From Kaistella sp. 97-N-M2 (GTDB lineage Bacteria; Bacteroidota; Bacteroidia; Flavobacteriales; Weeksellaceae), in contig NZ_CP090976.1 in NCBI RefSeq assembly GCF_021513235.1, positions 1,612,001-1,676,000 on the forward strand: DNA of 64,000 nucleotides, read 5' to 3'. The position numbers and the translations under genes are program-made. The notes under the pieces are model-generated. The model saw nothing but the letters and a program-made list of their open reading frames with translations. It searched no databases and was not told where the DNA came from. Below are positions 37,344 to 44,229 of this stretch, in pieces. The first letter of the stretch is position 1. Each line of letters opens with the position of its first letter.

Positions 37344-38327
37344 CTATTTGAATCCTCCGATGATTTCTTCCAGCGTAACCTTACCAAAAAACTGGGTCAG
37401 ATCGAGCTGAGAAAGTTTCAGCCTTAGGGCATTGAGGTCGTGTTTCTGACCGACAAGCTCCTGTTCCAGCAATTCGATCGGTTGGGACGCGAAAAAATCA
37501 CCGAATATTTTTACTTTGTCTATTATCCCGTGGACGACATCCAGATGAATCTCGATGAAACCCGCGGGAATTTTGATGGCTCTCTTAAAGTTATAATTGG
37601 GGGAAAAGCCAAAATTCCAATCCCAGGTTTCATATTTTTCCTGCTGCAGTTTTTTGATGCCGAGCAGATCTTCGTCGGTGAGTATATAGCGTGTCGCATC
37701 GGGATGAATCTTGAGGATTTCGCGCGTAAGTAAATCTTTCAGGTCATCGGTTGTTGTTCCTTCAGGCAAATAACCGAGAAGGTTGGTGACGCGGGCGCGG
37801 TTGGATTTGGTGGCTTTATCGATAAATTTTAAGGGATTTGCTTTGAGGGCTTCACCCAGGACTTCCATTTCAGAATTGAAAAGGAGGGTGCCATGCTGGA
37901 TCATTTTGCCGTGACGCGCGAGTTTCGCGTTGCCGCTAAACTTTTTGCCATCCACCAAAAGATCATTTCTGCCCTGCAACTCGGCGGGTACGCCCAGATT
38001 ATTCAACATCTTTAAAACGGGTTGGGTAAAAAAGGAAAAATCTCCAAAATCGTTTTCGCCCAAAAGTGTGTGAAAAGAAAAGTTGAGATTTCCCAAGTCA
38101 TGGTAAACCGCGCCACCGCCGGACATGCGACGAACGACTTTGATGTTGTTTTGCTGCACATAATCCAGATTAATCTCGGCGAGCGTATTTTGAAATTTAC
38201 CGACAATTATGGAGGGCGCATTTACATAGAGGAGAAAAAGGTCTTCGGTAGGAAAGCGGTGGAGTAAGTATTCTTCGGAAGCGATGTTGAAATAGGCGTT
38301 GTGGGAAGGCGAGTCGATGAGGAGCAT
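37344..38327 (-). CDS. lplA: Lipoate-protein ligase A
   Basis: A 327-residue enzyme from the ATG at 38327 (MLLIDSPSHNAYFNIASEEYLL). The frame stays open upstream to 38540, but those codons run through a G-rich repeat and encode Pro/Thr repeats, and a -7 box lies right before 38327. Motifs are RRMSGGGAVYHDLGNLNFSF, the lipoate/AMP site, and KFSGNAKLARHGKMIQHGTLLF with the catalytic lysine. It activates lipoate and attaches it to E2 and H-protein subunits. A C-terminal LplA domain is present. Confidence 0.92.
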   Translation of the reverse strand: MLLIDSPSHNAYFNIASEEYLLHRFPTEDLFLLYVNAPSIIVGKFQNTLAEINLDYVQQNNIKVVRRMSGGGAVYHDLGNLNFSFHTLLGENDFGDFSFFTQPVLKMLNNLGVPAELQGRNDLLVDGKKFSGNAKLARHGKMIQHGTLLFNSEMEVLGEALKANPLKFIDKATKSNRARVTNLLGYLPEGTTTDDLKDLLTREILKIHPDATRYILTDEDLLGIKKLQQEKYETWDWNFGFSPNYNFKRAIKIPAGFIEIHLDVVHGIIDKVKIFGDFFASQPIELLEQELVGQKHDLNALRLKLSQLDLTQFFGKVTLEEIIGGFK

Positions 38328-38341
38328 GGGTATTTTTTTTA

Positions 38342-38349
38342 CAAAAATA
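38342..38349 (-). promoter_or_regulatory. Candidate -7 box (TATTTTTG) for lplA
   Basis: On the minus strand TATTTTTG lies 14 bp before the lplA ATG, a perfect TAnnTTTG. The region where a -33 box would sit approaches the G-rich repeat. Confidence 0.5.
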
Positions 38350-38385
38350 GGGGAAATTGTTGGATGATGGGTGAGGGGTGGTTTT

Positions 38386-38441
38386 TGAGGGGTGGTGGAG
38401 GGTTGTTGAGGGGTGGTGGAGGGTTGTTGAGGGGTGGTGGA
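38386..38441. repeat. G-rich 21-bp tandem repeat upstream of lplA
   Basis: TGAGGGGTGGTGGAGGGTTGT is repeated about 2.7 times. Several GGG/GGGG runs lie within short distances, so a G-quadruplex is possible. A related G-rich minisatellite appears at 40,456-40,680. Confidence 0.7.
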
Positions 38442-38551
38442 TGGTGAGGGGGAACTTAGAGCAGGTGCGCAGAATTTTACACGCCTTATCCATGCATTAT
38501 CCATGAAGTATCTATGAAGTAAGGATGAAGCATTAAGCATTTGCGCTGGCC

Positions 38552-38659
38552 TTAATCAGGATTATTCCAAAGCATGTTATACAGGACGAGGACGCAGTAG
38601 GCGCCGTTAAGGATCAGCAGGATTTAATCTGGTGCATGGTGGTATTTTGCGGTCATCAT
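38552..38659 (-). pseudogene. Tiny membrane-protein reading frame with an internal stop
   Basis: The frame reads MMTAKYHHAPD, stop, ILLILNGAYCVLVLYNMLW, NNPD, stop. A hydrophobic segment follows the internal TAA, and reading TTA (Leu) instead would give one 35-residue single-pass protein. It may be a decayed small gene of the adjacent cassette. The call rests only on the clean open frame around the stop and the membrane segment. Confidence 0.25.
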
Positions 38660-38763
38660 TTTTTTGTTTTTTTCGGCAATTTCCGGCGACTTTGGTCGGT
38701 TCCGGGCTCTTTATGGTAACTATGGCAAAAACGGCTGTAACCGGCATGGGTGCTTGCTTTGTA

Positions 38764-38771
38764 TAGGTTTG
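38764..38771 (+). promoter_or_regulatory. Candidate -7 box (TAGGTTTG) for the phage-like cassette
   Basis: TAGGTTTG matches TAnnTTTG, about 83 bp before the ATG at 38854. A TGTGATCACA palindrome follows at about 38,788-38,797 in the leader. Confidence 0.35.
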
Positions 38772-38853
38772 TTGATCAATTTTGTCCTGTGATCACAAGA
38801 GGTTTTCACGGATGTACCTTAACATCCGAATGTTCATTTTAAAACTTAAAACA

Positions 38854-39612
38854 ATGGCAAGACAAAAAGGTGTTATTAAACTGCACGGTACCTTAGGTGA
38901 CATTACCTTTTACCGTACGAGAGATGGCTTTATGGCCAGAGAAAAAGGCGGAATTTCCGCAGAACGGATGATGACAGACCCAAAATTCCAGCGGACGCGG
39001 GAAAATATGGCGGAGTTTGGCAGGGCCGGGAAAGCAGGCAAAATTCTGCGGTCGACGATCCAAAGTCTGTTGCGGACTTCGGCTGATCCGAGGATGGTAA
39101 GCCGGCTGACAAAGGAAATGGTGAAAGTTATTCAGATGGATGCGATCAACCCGCGTGGACTGCGAAATGTTATCGACGGGGAGGCGGAACTTTTGGAAGG
39201 ATTTGAATTTAATATCAGCGGAAAGCTTTCCACTTCCATCGTCGCACCGTTTACCGCTACAATCGACCGGGTAACCGGCGACGCGGTCATCAGTATGAAT
39301 CCTTTCATTCCTACAGACAGCATTATCGCGCCGAGCGGAAGCACGCATTACAAGATGGTGGCCGCAGCGATGGATATTAATTTCGAGACGGCAGCGTATG
39401 CTTCAGAACACTCTGAACAACCCGTGCAGCCTATCGATACGGTACTTACAAGTGCGCTGCAGCTGAGTAACAGTTTGCCGGCCGCGTCGGTGAATCCGCT
39501 ATTCCTTGTTTTTGGAATCAGTTTTTATCAGGAGGTCAACGGTACTTTTTACGAAATGAAAAACGGCGCGTTCAATGCCCTCCAGATTGTGAAAGTTTCA
39601 GGAACCCCATAG
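38854..39612 (+). CDS. Hypothetical protein, DUF6266-like N-terminus
   Basis: A 252-residue protein from the ATG at 38854 (MARQKGVIKLHGTLGDITFYR); an earlier in-frame start at 38782 adds unrelated residues. The N-terminus is a Gly-rich hairpin with RDGFMAREKGGIS and then FQRTRENMAEFGRAGKAGKILRSTI, a layout I associate with DUF6266-type Bacteroidota proteins of unknown function. The C-terminal half is beta-rich, like a phage structural or adhesin domain. It is the first gene of a tight four-gene set with DUF5675 and two tiny membrane proteins, followed by a terminator. Function unknown. Confidence 0.65.
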   Translation: MARQKGVIKLHGTLGDITFYRTRDGFMAREKGGISAERMMTDPKFQRTRENMAEFGRAGKAGKILRSTIQSLLRTSADPRMVSRLTKEMVKVIQMDAINPRGLRNVIDGEAELLEGFEFNISGKLSTSIVAPFTATIDRVTGDAVISMNPFIPTDSIIAPSGSTHYKMVAAAMDINFETAAYASEHSEQPVQPIDTVLTSALQLSNSLPAASVNPLFLVFGISFYQEVNGTFYEMKNGAFNALQIVKVSGTP

Positions 39613-39614
39613 TG

Positions 39615-40013
39615 ATGGAAGTGCAGTTGATCCGAACCTATCACCCGGAAGGTGCGAATGGAATTCTGTTTTTTGAGGGAAAGCAGCTGTGCCGGACGAT
39701 TGAACTGCCGTGGCAGGATAACCGCCCACGCGTGTCCTGCATTCCGGAAGGGCGGTATATTTTGCGAAAACGGCAAAGTCCCCGTTTCCACTGGCACTTT
39801 GAAGTGATGGGGGTTCCGCAGAGATCCTACATCCTATTCCATGCGGCCAATGAGGCTAAAAAAGAATTGAGAGGATGTATCGCCCCCGTGCTGCAGCACA
39901 CAGGCGCAGGAAGAGGCAGCGGCTCGCGCCCTGCTTTGGAAAGAATGAAAGATTGCCTGTATCCAATCCTGGATAGCGGCTATGAAGTAACCTTAATCAT
40001 TAAAAAGGAGTGA
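39615..40013 (+). CDS. DUF5675 family protein
   Basis: A 132-residue protein. VQLIRTYHPEGANGILFFEGKQLCRTIELPW, CIPEGRYILRKRQSPRF and ILFHAANEAKKELRGCIAPV are the DUF5675 pattern: a small beta fold with conserved H and G-C-I near the middle. The family is common in Bacteroidota prophages and phage-derived cassettes. Its role is unknown, and nearness to holin-like proteins suggests cell-wall or lysis functions. It starts 2 bp after the previous stop; a GTG at 39612 is the alternative. Confidence 0.8.
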   Translation: MEVQLIRTYHPEGANGILFFEGKQLCRTIELPWQDNRPRVSCIPEGRYILRKRQSPRFHWHFEVMGVPQRSYILFHAANEAKKELRGCIAPVLQHTGAGRGSGSRPALERMKDCLYPILDSGYEVTLIIKKE

Positions 40014-40015
40014 TC

Positions 40016-40234
40016 ATGAGAAAAGTAGTACGGCGGGTTCAGGAACCCACGCCGAAGTTCTTCCGAAAGATCCGCAATTTTGGACTGATCCTGACGGGCA
40101 TTGGCGGTGCCATTGTTACCGCGCCTGTTGTGTTGCCTGCTGTAGTGACTACAGCTGCCGGTTATGCGGCGCTGGCAGGTGCAATAGCCAGCATTGTAAG
40201 TCAGACTGCGGTGGCGAACGACCGGTTGCGGTGA
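40016..40234 (+). CDS. Small two-helix membrane protein
   Basis: A 72-residue protein from the ATG at 40016, with an unusually good AAGGAG Shine-Dalgarno 6 bp upstream. A basic N-terminus (RKVVRRVQEPTPKFFRKIR) leads into a long Gly/Ala/Val-rich hydrophobic hairpin, IVTAPVVLPAVVTTAAGYAALAG. Size, charge and position between DUF5675 and another tiny membrane protein resemble a holin or spanin-like component, but no family is recognised. Confidence 0.65.
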   Translation: MRKVVRRVQEPTPKFFRKIRNFGLILTGIGGAIVTAPVVLPAVVTTAAGYAALAGAIASIVSQTAVANDRLR

Positions 40235-40416
40235 TAACGTTCGACACCTCCCAGCGCATCAGTGCCGCAAGTGGCATGGTACTTATCGTGCTGATGCAGG
40301 TGGATGGGGATGAGGTGGTAAAAACCATAATTTTGGCCGGAATTGGCGGAGTTTCCAGCTACCTTGTGACCCTGACGGTTAAGTATCTGATCCATTTTTT
40401 CCGCAGAAGATGGTAA
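40231..40416 (+). CDS. Small holin-like membrane protein, GTG start
   Basis: A 61-residue protein starting at the GTG that overlaps the previous stop (GTGA), which supports coupling. It has hydrophobic segments ASGMVLIVLMQVDGDEV and TIILAGIGGVSSYLVTLTV, and a basic tail HFFRRRW. Its short length, two membrane segments and charged C-terminus are holin-like. The terminator follows 12 bp later. Confidence 0.6.
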   Translation: MITFDTSQRISAASGMVLIVLMQVDGDEVVKTIILAGIGGVSSYLVTLTVKYLIHFFRRRW

Positions 40417-40428
40417 AGACTAAAGATG

Positions 40429-40454
40429 AGCCTCCCGGAAGGGGGGCTTTTTTA
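40429..40454 (+). terminator. Rho-independent terminator of the phage-like cassette
   Basis: AGCCTCCC-GGAA-GGGGGGCT stem (one G-T pair) followed by TTTTTTAT. It closes the four-gene set cleanly. Confidence 0.85.
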
Positions 40455-40455
40455 T

Positions 40456-40680
40456 GTGGGGGTGGAGGGGTGGAGGGGTGGAGGAGTAGAGGGGTGGAGG
40501 AGTGGAGGGGTGGAGGAGTGGAGGGATGGAGGAGTGGAGGAGTGGAGGGGTGGAGGAGTGGAGGGGTGGAGGAGTGAAGGAGTGGAGGGGTAGATTGGTG
40601 ATTACTGGAGGGTGAGGGGTGAGGGGTGAGGGTGGGCGGGTTGAGGAGTGGATGGGTGGAAGGGTTGAGGGTGATGGGGG
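40456..40680. repeat. G-rich minisatellite (GGAGGGGTGGAGGAGT-type)
   Basis: About 225 bp of 8-bp units GGAGGGGT/GGAGGAGT, strongly strand-asymmetric in G. It lies between the terminator at 40,454 and the stop of the convergent small gene at 40,695. Slippage-prone and able to form G-quadruplexes; no coding sense. Confidence 0.85.
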
Positions 40681-40694
40681 GGAATGAAGGAAAT

Positions 40695-40898
40695 TTAGTC
40701 GGTGATGAAGTGTTGTACTGCTTCGTAGGGAATGCCCATGTAGAGGGCAAACTCTTCTACCGTGAGGACCTGATGGTCGGTTTTTTGGAGGGATTTTTTG
40801 ATGGAGTGCAGCAAATTACGGCTATACCGTTCACTTTTACCGGTAATACGCTGAATATCTTTGGGATAGATGCAAAGACGGGTCATCCTGGGTTTCAT
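40695..40898 (-). CDS. Small conserved hypothetical protein
   Basis: A 67-residue protein starting MKPRMTRLCIYPKDIQRITGKS, then RYSRNLLHSIKKSL and LTVEEFALYMGIPYEAV. This phrase set (IYPKDIxxITGKS and a VEEF-helix) is one I know from small Bacteroidota proteins of unknown function, with helix-turn-helix-like spacing. The frame continues upstream to 41240, but that part runs across a different small gene and is not protein-like. The start could also be 40886. It is convergent with the phage-like cassette and probably belongs to the same accessory module. Confidence 0.6.
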   Translation of the reverse strand: MKPRMTRLCIYPKDIQRITGKSERYSRNLLHSIKKSLQKTDHQVLTVEEFALYMGIPYEAVQHFITD

Positions 40899-41136
40899 CG
40901 TTTTGATGCTTATAAGAACAAAGTTGAGCAAACAAAACGGAAGTTTTTCGGTAGGCTTTCGGTAGTACCGTAATTTTTTTCGAATAAAACTGTTTGAGCA
41001 TTGGTGCAGGTGACGACTCTGGGGTTGGAAAGAGGCAAGAACCGGAGTTGCCAACATGGGGTGTACCAAGTGGAAACTAAGGTGTAAAACGTGGGCGTTC
41101 GCACGAGTGGAGAAACCACCATCTGAAGCAAATATC
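40899..41136. other. Gap between two small minus-strand genes
   Basis: Nothing convincing is seen here; open frames are shadows running from neighbouring genes. Confidence 0.4.
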
Positions 41137-41268
41137 TTAATCGCCTTTCTTATGCTTATGCGGCTTGAGTGCCGGATTGTTTGCAGGAGTTTCTTTGTTA
41201 TCTCTCTGCCGTCTGTCTGGCTTTCCAGTAGATTTTGCAATTTTCTTAGGTCCCGTTTTAATTCCCAT
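41137..41268 (-). CDS. Small basic protein (43 residues)
   Basis: The frame reads MGIKTGPKKIAKSTGKPDRR and ends in PALKPHKHKKGD, with about a third Lys/Arg/His. It is too short for ordinary gene finding. The support is a textbook promoter directly upstream (TTTG-N19-TAAATTTG) and a clean ATG 28 bp behind the -7 box. No family is recognised; a disordered nucleic-acid-binding peptide is the natural guess. Confidence 0.55.
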   Translation of the reverse strand: MGIKTGPKKIAKSTGKPDRRQRDNKETPANNPALKPHKHKKGD

Positions 41269-41296
41269 GACGGTCAATTTAAAGGATTAATGAACT

Positions 41297-41327
41297 CAAA
41301 TTTAGATATATAAATTTAATTTTCAAA
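41297..41327 (-). promoter_or_regulatory. Consensus Bacteroidota promoter for the 43-residue gene
   Basis: On the minus strand TTTG (41,324-41,327), 19 bp spacer, TAAATTTG (41,297-41,304): an exact match to the TTTG-N19-TAnnTTTG consensus, the best one in the window. Confidence 0.75.
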
Positions 41328-41426
41328 GAGCAGTGCGGTGTTTTTTTTAAACCCTGTCCCGGTCGCAGCTTTTCGGCCGCTAACTTTTAATCAGAGAATG
41401 CACCCATCTTTTTTTAATAAAATATG

Positions 41427-41434
41427 TACATTTG
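41427..41434 (+). promoter_or_regulatory. Candidate -7 box (TACATTTG) for the SRAP gene
   Basis: TACATTTG matches TAnnTTTG and leaves a leader of about 30 bp. Confidence 0.45.
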
Positions 41435-41468
41435 GACTGGCTGAAATCAGCGTTTAAATAGAACGGTT

Positions 41469-42116
41469 ATGTGTAATTATGTAGATTCAAGCCTTACGAA
41501 GGCAGAAATAAAGGAAATGTATGGTGTGGGATTCGACGGGGAAGACTATGAACCCAAAAAATTTCTGAATGGATTTAGCCATGCACTGGTTCCCGTCATT
41601 CTGGATGAGAACCCGGGCGTGGCGACGTCAGCCAACTGGGGACTGATACCGTCGTGGGCGAAGGACCGCAAAATCCAGAAACAGACGCTTAACGCGAGGA
41701 TAGAAACGGTGGCAGAAAAGCCCTCGTTCCGTCAACATTATAAGCAACGCTGTCTCGTGTTGGTTAAAGGATTTTATGAATGGAAATGGATCGACGCGAA
41801 AGGAAAGGTAAAACACAAACATTATCTGACCCTTCCAAATGCGGAAATTTTTTCACTGGGCGGAATCTATGGGCAATGGACCGATGAAGCAACGGGGGAA
41901 ACGCTTAAAACGTTTTCTATTGTTACGACGCAGGCCAATGAACTGATGACTGAAATCCACAATACGAAACACCGAATGCCGATTATTCTGCCGAAAGCGA
42001 TGGAAAAAGAATGGCTGGGCAACAGGGATATTCAGGATTTTGCGTTCCCGACGCATGAGGCGGAGCTGAAAGCCATCAATCTTGATGAAGCTTTAAATCC
42101 GAGGACTTTATTTTAA
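41469..42116 (+). CDS. SOS response-associated peptidase (SRAP/YedK family)
   Basis: A 215-residue SRAP protein. The catalytic Cys2 directly follows the initiator Met, which must be removed for activity. The other conserved residues are N75 (LNARIET), E104 (GFYEW) and H168 (HNTKHRMP). SRAP proteins form a thiazolidine DNA-protein crosslink with abasic sites in single-stranded DNA and so protect them. Length matches YedK. In Bacteroidota these genes often occur in accessory regions, as here. Confidence 0.93.
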   Translation: MCNYVDSSLTKAEIKEMYGVGFDGEDYEPKKFLNGFSHALVPVILDENPGVATSANWGLIPSWAKDRKIQKQTLNARIETVAEKPSFRQHYKQRCLVLVKGFYEWKWIDAKGKVKHKHYLTLPNAEIFSLGGIYGQWTDEATGETLKTFSIVTTQANELMTEIHNTKHRMPIILPKAMEKEWLGNRDIQDFAFPTHEAELKAINLDEALNPRTLF

Positions 42117-42518
42117 GGGGTTTAAGCAAGGTATAACTATATACATAATCGCATTGACATCCGCTACATCACCAACGGCTTCCCCGGTTAGGGCTGACTC
42201 GCAGGTGGGTATTAGTGCCGACGGCCGGAATAATTTCCGTGAATTTGTGCAGCAGGATACACCGCGTATTCGTAAGCGACCTTCCGACCGCAGAACGGAC
42301 TGCGGGACATGCTGAAGCTGCATTCATTAAAAATTTTGGCTATGAGGTTAGAGAAAAAATTCCGAAATTGCGTCCGGCAGGAGCAGAAAATATTCGGAAA
42401 TAAAAGAGAGCTTTAATCTTCAGGTTGTAAAGGAAACGGGAAACAATCCGACCTATCTCGACCGGCAGAACATACGAACGAATTCCCCTTTTATTGCGAC
42501 TGCGCAGACTATAGCCTT
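42117..42518. pseudogene. Probable decayed coding remnants
   Basis: Three plus-strand frames show short protein-like stretches broken by stops: VGISADGRNNFREFVQQDTP, then LPTAERTAGHAEAAFIKNFG (a HAE motif as in deaminase- or nuclease-type toxins), then GNNPTYLDRQNIRTNSPFIA. They could be pieces of one frameshifted gene. The family is not identified. Confidence 0.3.
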
Positions 42519-43010
42519 TCACCCGAATAACTCCTGTAATGTTTTGGCTGCTATGAACACTTTTTGGCTGGTTGGAAGTTTTATGAAATCATATTTTTTG
42601 TAAAACTTTTCGGCTTCTTCATCAATGGGGTCTACAACAACAGCAAATGACCCTATTTCTTTTGATATTTCATAACATCTTTTGAGTGCATCAATCAGAA
42701 ATATTTTTCCCAGTCCTTTGCCCTGATGTTTTTTGTCAATTGCTAACCTCCCCAGTAAAGTGGTTGGAACAGCATTATATGATCTTGGAAGTTTCTTTTG
42801 AATGTGTTCCGAAAAACTGCTCAAAGAAATGCTATTATTTGAAAGCGTGTAGTACCCCTGAATTCCTGTACCATTTTCAGATAAGACAAAACAAGCAGAT
42901 AACTTTCTTTTGATATCTTGTCCGGCCTGTGCTCTCAGATAATTGGTTAAAAGATCCTTTCCACAATTAAAATCTTCCCGATTATGTTTTTTGTTTAAAA
43001 GTTCAATCAT
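42519..43010 (-). CDS. GNAT-family acetyltransferase toxin (TacT-like)
   Basis: A 163-residue GNAT protein: acetyl-CoA loop LLGRLAIDKKHQGKGLG with Q96-G-K-G-L-G, and the catalytic tyrosine Y140 in FYKKYDF. The FNCGKDLLTNYLRAQAGQDIKRKLS N-terminus is typical of TacT/AtaT-type toxins, which acetylate the aminoacyl group of charged tRNAs and block translation. Its ATG overlaps the antitoxin stop by 4 bp. Length and order (antitoxin first) fit type II TA systems. Confidence 0.9.
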   Translation of the reverse strand: MIELLNKKHNREDFNCGKDLLTNYLRAQAGQDIKRKLSACFVLSENGTGIQGYYTLSNNSISLSSFSEHIQKKLPRSYNAVPTTLLGRLAIDKKHQGKGLGKIFLIDALKRCYEISKEIGSFAVVVDPIDEEAEKFYKKYDFIKLPTSQKVFIAAKTLQELFG

Positions 43011-43300
43011 TCCTTTGAATTTGTTACAAAAACGTTATAATCCTCTAAAGCATTTTTTAGTATTTCAGAAGGTTTCTTGGCTTTTGTAACGGCATCAAAA
43101 AAGATTTGGCTGTCTTTTTCAGAAGCTATTATCTGTTCTTTTTCCTGAACAATTTCTTTCGCTTTTTCCTGTACTGTTAATATTACAAAGTCTGTCAAAC
43201 TTCTGAAACCGCCTAAATATGCAGCTCTTTCAAAGAATTCTTTTTGTTCTTTAGGAAGTCGTGCGTCAAACCGTGCGTGTTCTTTAGTTGCCGTGCTCAT
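43007..43300 (-). CDS. DUF1778 family antitoxin (TacA-like)
   Basis: A 97-residue protein with an N-terminal ribbon-helix-helix (ARFDARLPKEQKEFFERAAYLGGFRSLTDFVILTV) and a charged, probably disordered C-terminus that would wrap the toxin. It neutralises the GNAT toxin and represses its own promoter; TGTACG repeats upstream are candidate operators. Confidence 0.9.
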   Translation of the reverse strand: MSTATKEHARFDARLPKEQKEFFERAAYLGGFRSLTDFVILTVQEKAKEIVQEKEQIIASEKDSQIFFDAVTKAKKPSEILKNALEDYNVFVTNSKE

Positions 43301-43315
43301 ACCTGAATATTTTTA

Positions 43316-43371
43316 CAAATGTACGTAAATAATCCGTAATAAAAACAATGTGTACGGTAAATATCTGTACG
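43316..43371 (-). promoter_or_regulatory. Toxin-antitoxin promoter with three TGTACG repeats
   Basis: A minus-strand TACATTTG box (43,316-43,323) lies 15 bp before the antitoxin ATG. TGTACG occurs on the plus strand at 43,320, 43,351 and 43,366, the first overlapping the -7 box, as expected for an RHH operator. Confidence 0.5.
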
Positions 43372-43568
43372 AAACTGCAGTTTATATTAGAACTAACGTT
43401 AGATTACAAGACTGGTAACAACATTTTTCGATTTCAAAAACTATGTCAGTTCAGTCCAATTTAGAGGATTTATTTTTGAATTCTTTTTCCGGTTAGGCAG
43501 GTAAAAACAGCGTCGTTTCTCATTGCATAATCCCACCATCACCTTATTATTTACTAATCCCTATCTTG

Positions 43569-43925
43569 TCAGGACTTTTTATTTTTCTCTTCTATAATCT
43601 CTTTTTGGAACGAAGTGATTTCTTCATCGGTGATTTTATCATATTCCGCAGCAAATTCACTTAGATTATAACCCATGCATTCAATGATAACTACGATAGT
43701 AGTCATTGCTGATCTTTTTACACCACTGAATGCATTGTTCACTGTTGCTTTAGTAAGATCTGAACTAGAGTTTATTGCTATTTTTTCATAACTGGATACA
43801 ATATCCTTATTTGGTTCAGCGAGTTGTAAGGTCTTATTACGATTGAGCAAGGTCCGTAAAGTAATCGCTGTTTTTATAATTATAATTTTTTCACCTTGCT
43901 TTATCATAGCTGCAATTAAATACAT
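43569..43925 (-). CDS. Small HTH (XRE-like) transcriptional regulator
   Basis: A 118-residue protein (or 112 from the Met at 43907). The core DIVSSYEKIAINSSSDLTKA, then VNNAFSGVKRSAMTTIVVII and MGYNLSEFAAEYDKIT, has the helix spacing of small Bacteroidota XRE-like regulators. It ends in a charged tail. A perfect 16-bp inverted repeat lies in its own promoter, so autoregulation is likely. The exact family is uncertain. Confidence 0.65.
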   Translation of the reverse strand: MYLIAAMIKQGEKIIIIKTAITLRTLLNRNKTLQLAEPNKDIVSSYEKIAINSSSDLTKATVNNAFSGVKRSAMTTIVVIIECMGYNLSEFAAEYDKITDEEITSFQKEIIEEKNKKS

Positions 43926-43931
43926 AATGAT

Positions 43932-43967
43932 AAATATTTCGGTATACTATTGTATACCGAAATATTT
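43932..43967. promoter_or_regulatory. Operator: perfect 16-bp inverted repeat between divergent promoters
   Basis: AAATATTTCGGTATAC - TATT - GTATACCGAAATATTT. On the minus side it overlaps a promoter for the regulator (TTTG-N19-TATTTCGG). On the plus side it sits inside TTG(43,950)-N20-TATATTTG (43,973-43,980). A third half-site, GGTATA, starts at 43,971. Confidence 0.8.
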
Positions 43968-43976
43968 TTTGGTATA

Positions 43977-44008
43977 TTTGTATCAAATTACTTATAAATG
44001 TAGTTTTG
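43977..44008 (+). promoter_or_regulatory. Second plus-strand promoter (TTTG-N20-TAGTTTTG)
   Basis: TTTG at 43,977-43,980 is the end of the first -7 box. It is followed after 20 bp by TAGTTTTG (44,001-44,008). Either promoter would transcribe the hairpin element downstream and nothing else, as no gene follows. Confidence 0.5.
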
Positions 44009-44042
44009 CGATACTTCAAAATATTAGAAGCTATTCGCTTAG

Positions 44043-44175
44043 AATCTCGACTTGAAAACTGGTAATTTAAAAGCAACGAGACGATAAGCTGAAGAGCTCA
44101 CGACCTAGGCGTGAGTCTCGATCTCTTATCTGTTGCATGGTATACCAGTACCTCAAGTCGGATAATGTTGAGATT
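44043..44175 (+). ncRNA. Putative structured RNA or long imperfect palindrome
   Basis: Five nested stems pair in order: AATCTC/GAGATT, GACTTGA/TCAAGTC, ACTGGTA/TACCAGT, GCAAC/GTTGC, GATAAG/CTTATC, with an apical CTCACG/CGTGAG around the loop ACCTAGG. All are perfect and separated by small internal loops. The element lies 40-60 bp behind two plus-strand -7 boxes. GGTATACC, the core of the upstream operator, recurs at 44,139-44,146. It could be an RNA gene or a DNA recombination or attachment site. It is not a tRNA: no T-loop and no canonical anticodon loop. Confidence 0.5.
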
Positions 44176-44229
44176 TCATGCCGTTTTTGTTTTCCCATGA
44201 TGTTCGCTTTCTCTACAAATTTCTAAGCC

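Noticed and set aside
38328-38540. N-terminal extension of the lipoate ligase with Pro/Thr repeats
   Set aside because: It is the G-rich minisatellite read in frame; the -7 box and the conserved N-terminus place the start at 38327.
40899-41240. 181-codon minus-strand reading frame extending the small gene at 40695
   Set aside because: Only the last 67 codons look like protein; the upstream part crosses a separate small gene in another frame that has its own promoter.
44058-44149. tRNA or tmRNA gene
   Set aside because: The stems nest into one long hairpin instead of a cloverleaf, the seven-base loop ACCTAGG lacks U33 and there is no T-loop.
44043-44175. Integron attC site
   Set aside because: Size and folding are similar, but the end motifs do not match the R'/R'' consensus (RYYYAAC and GTTRRRY), and no integrase is present.
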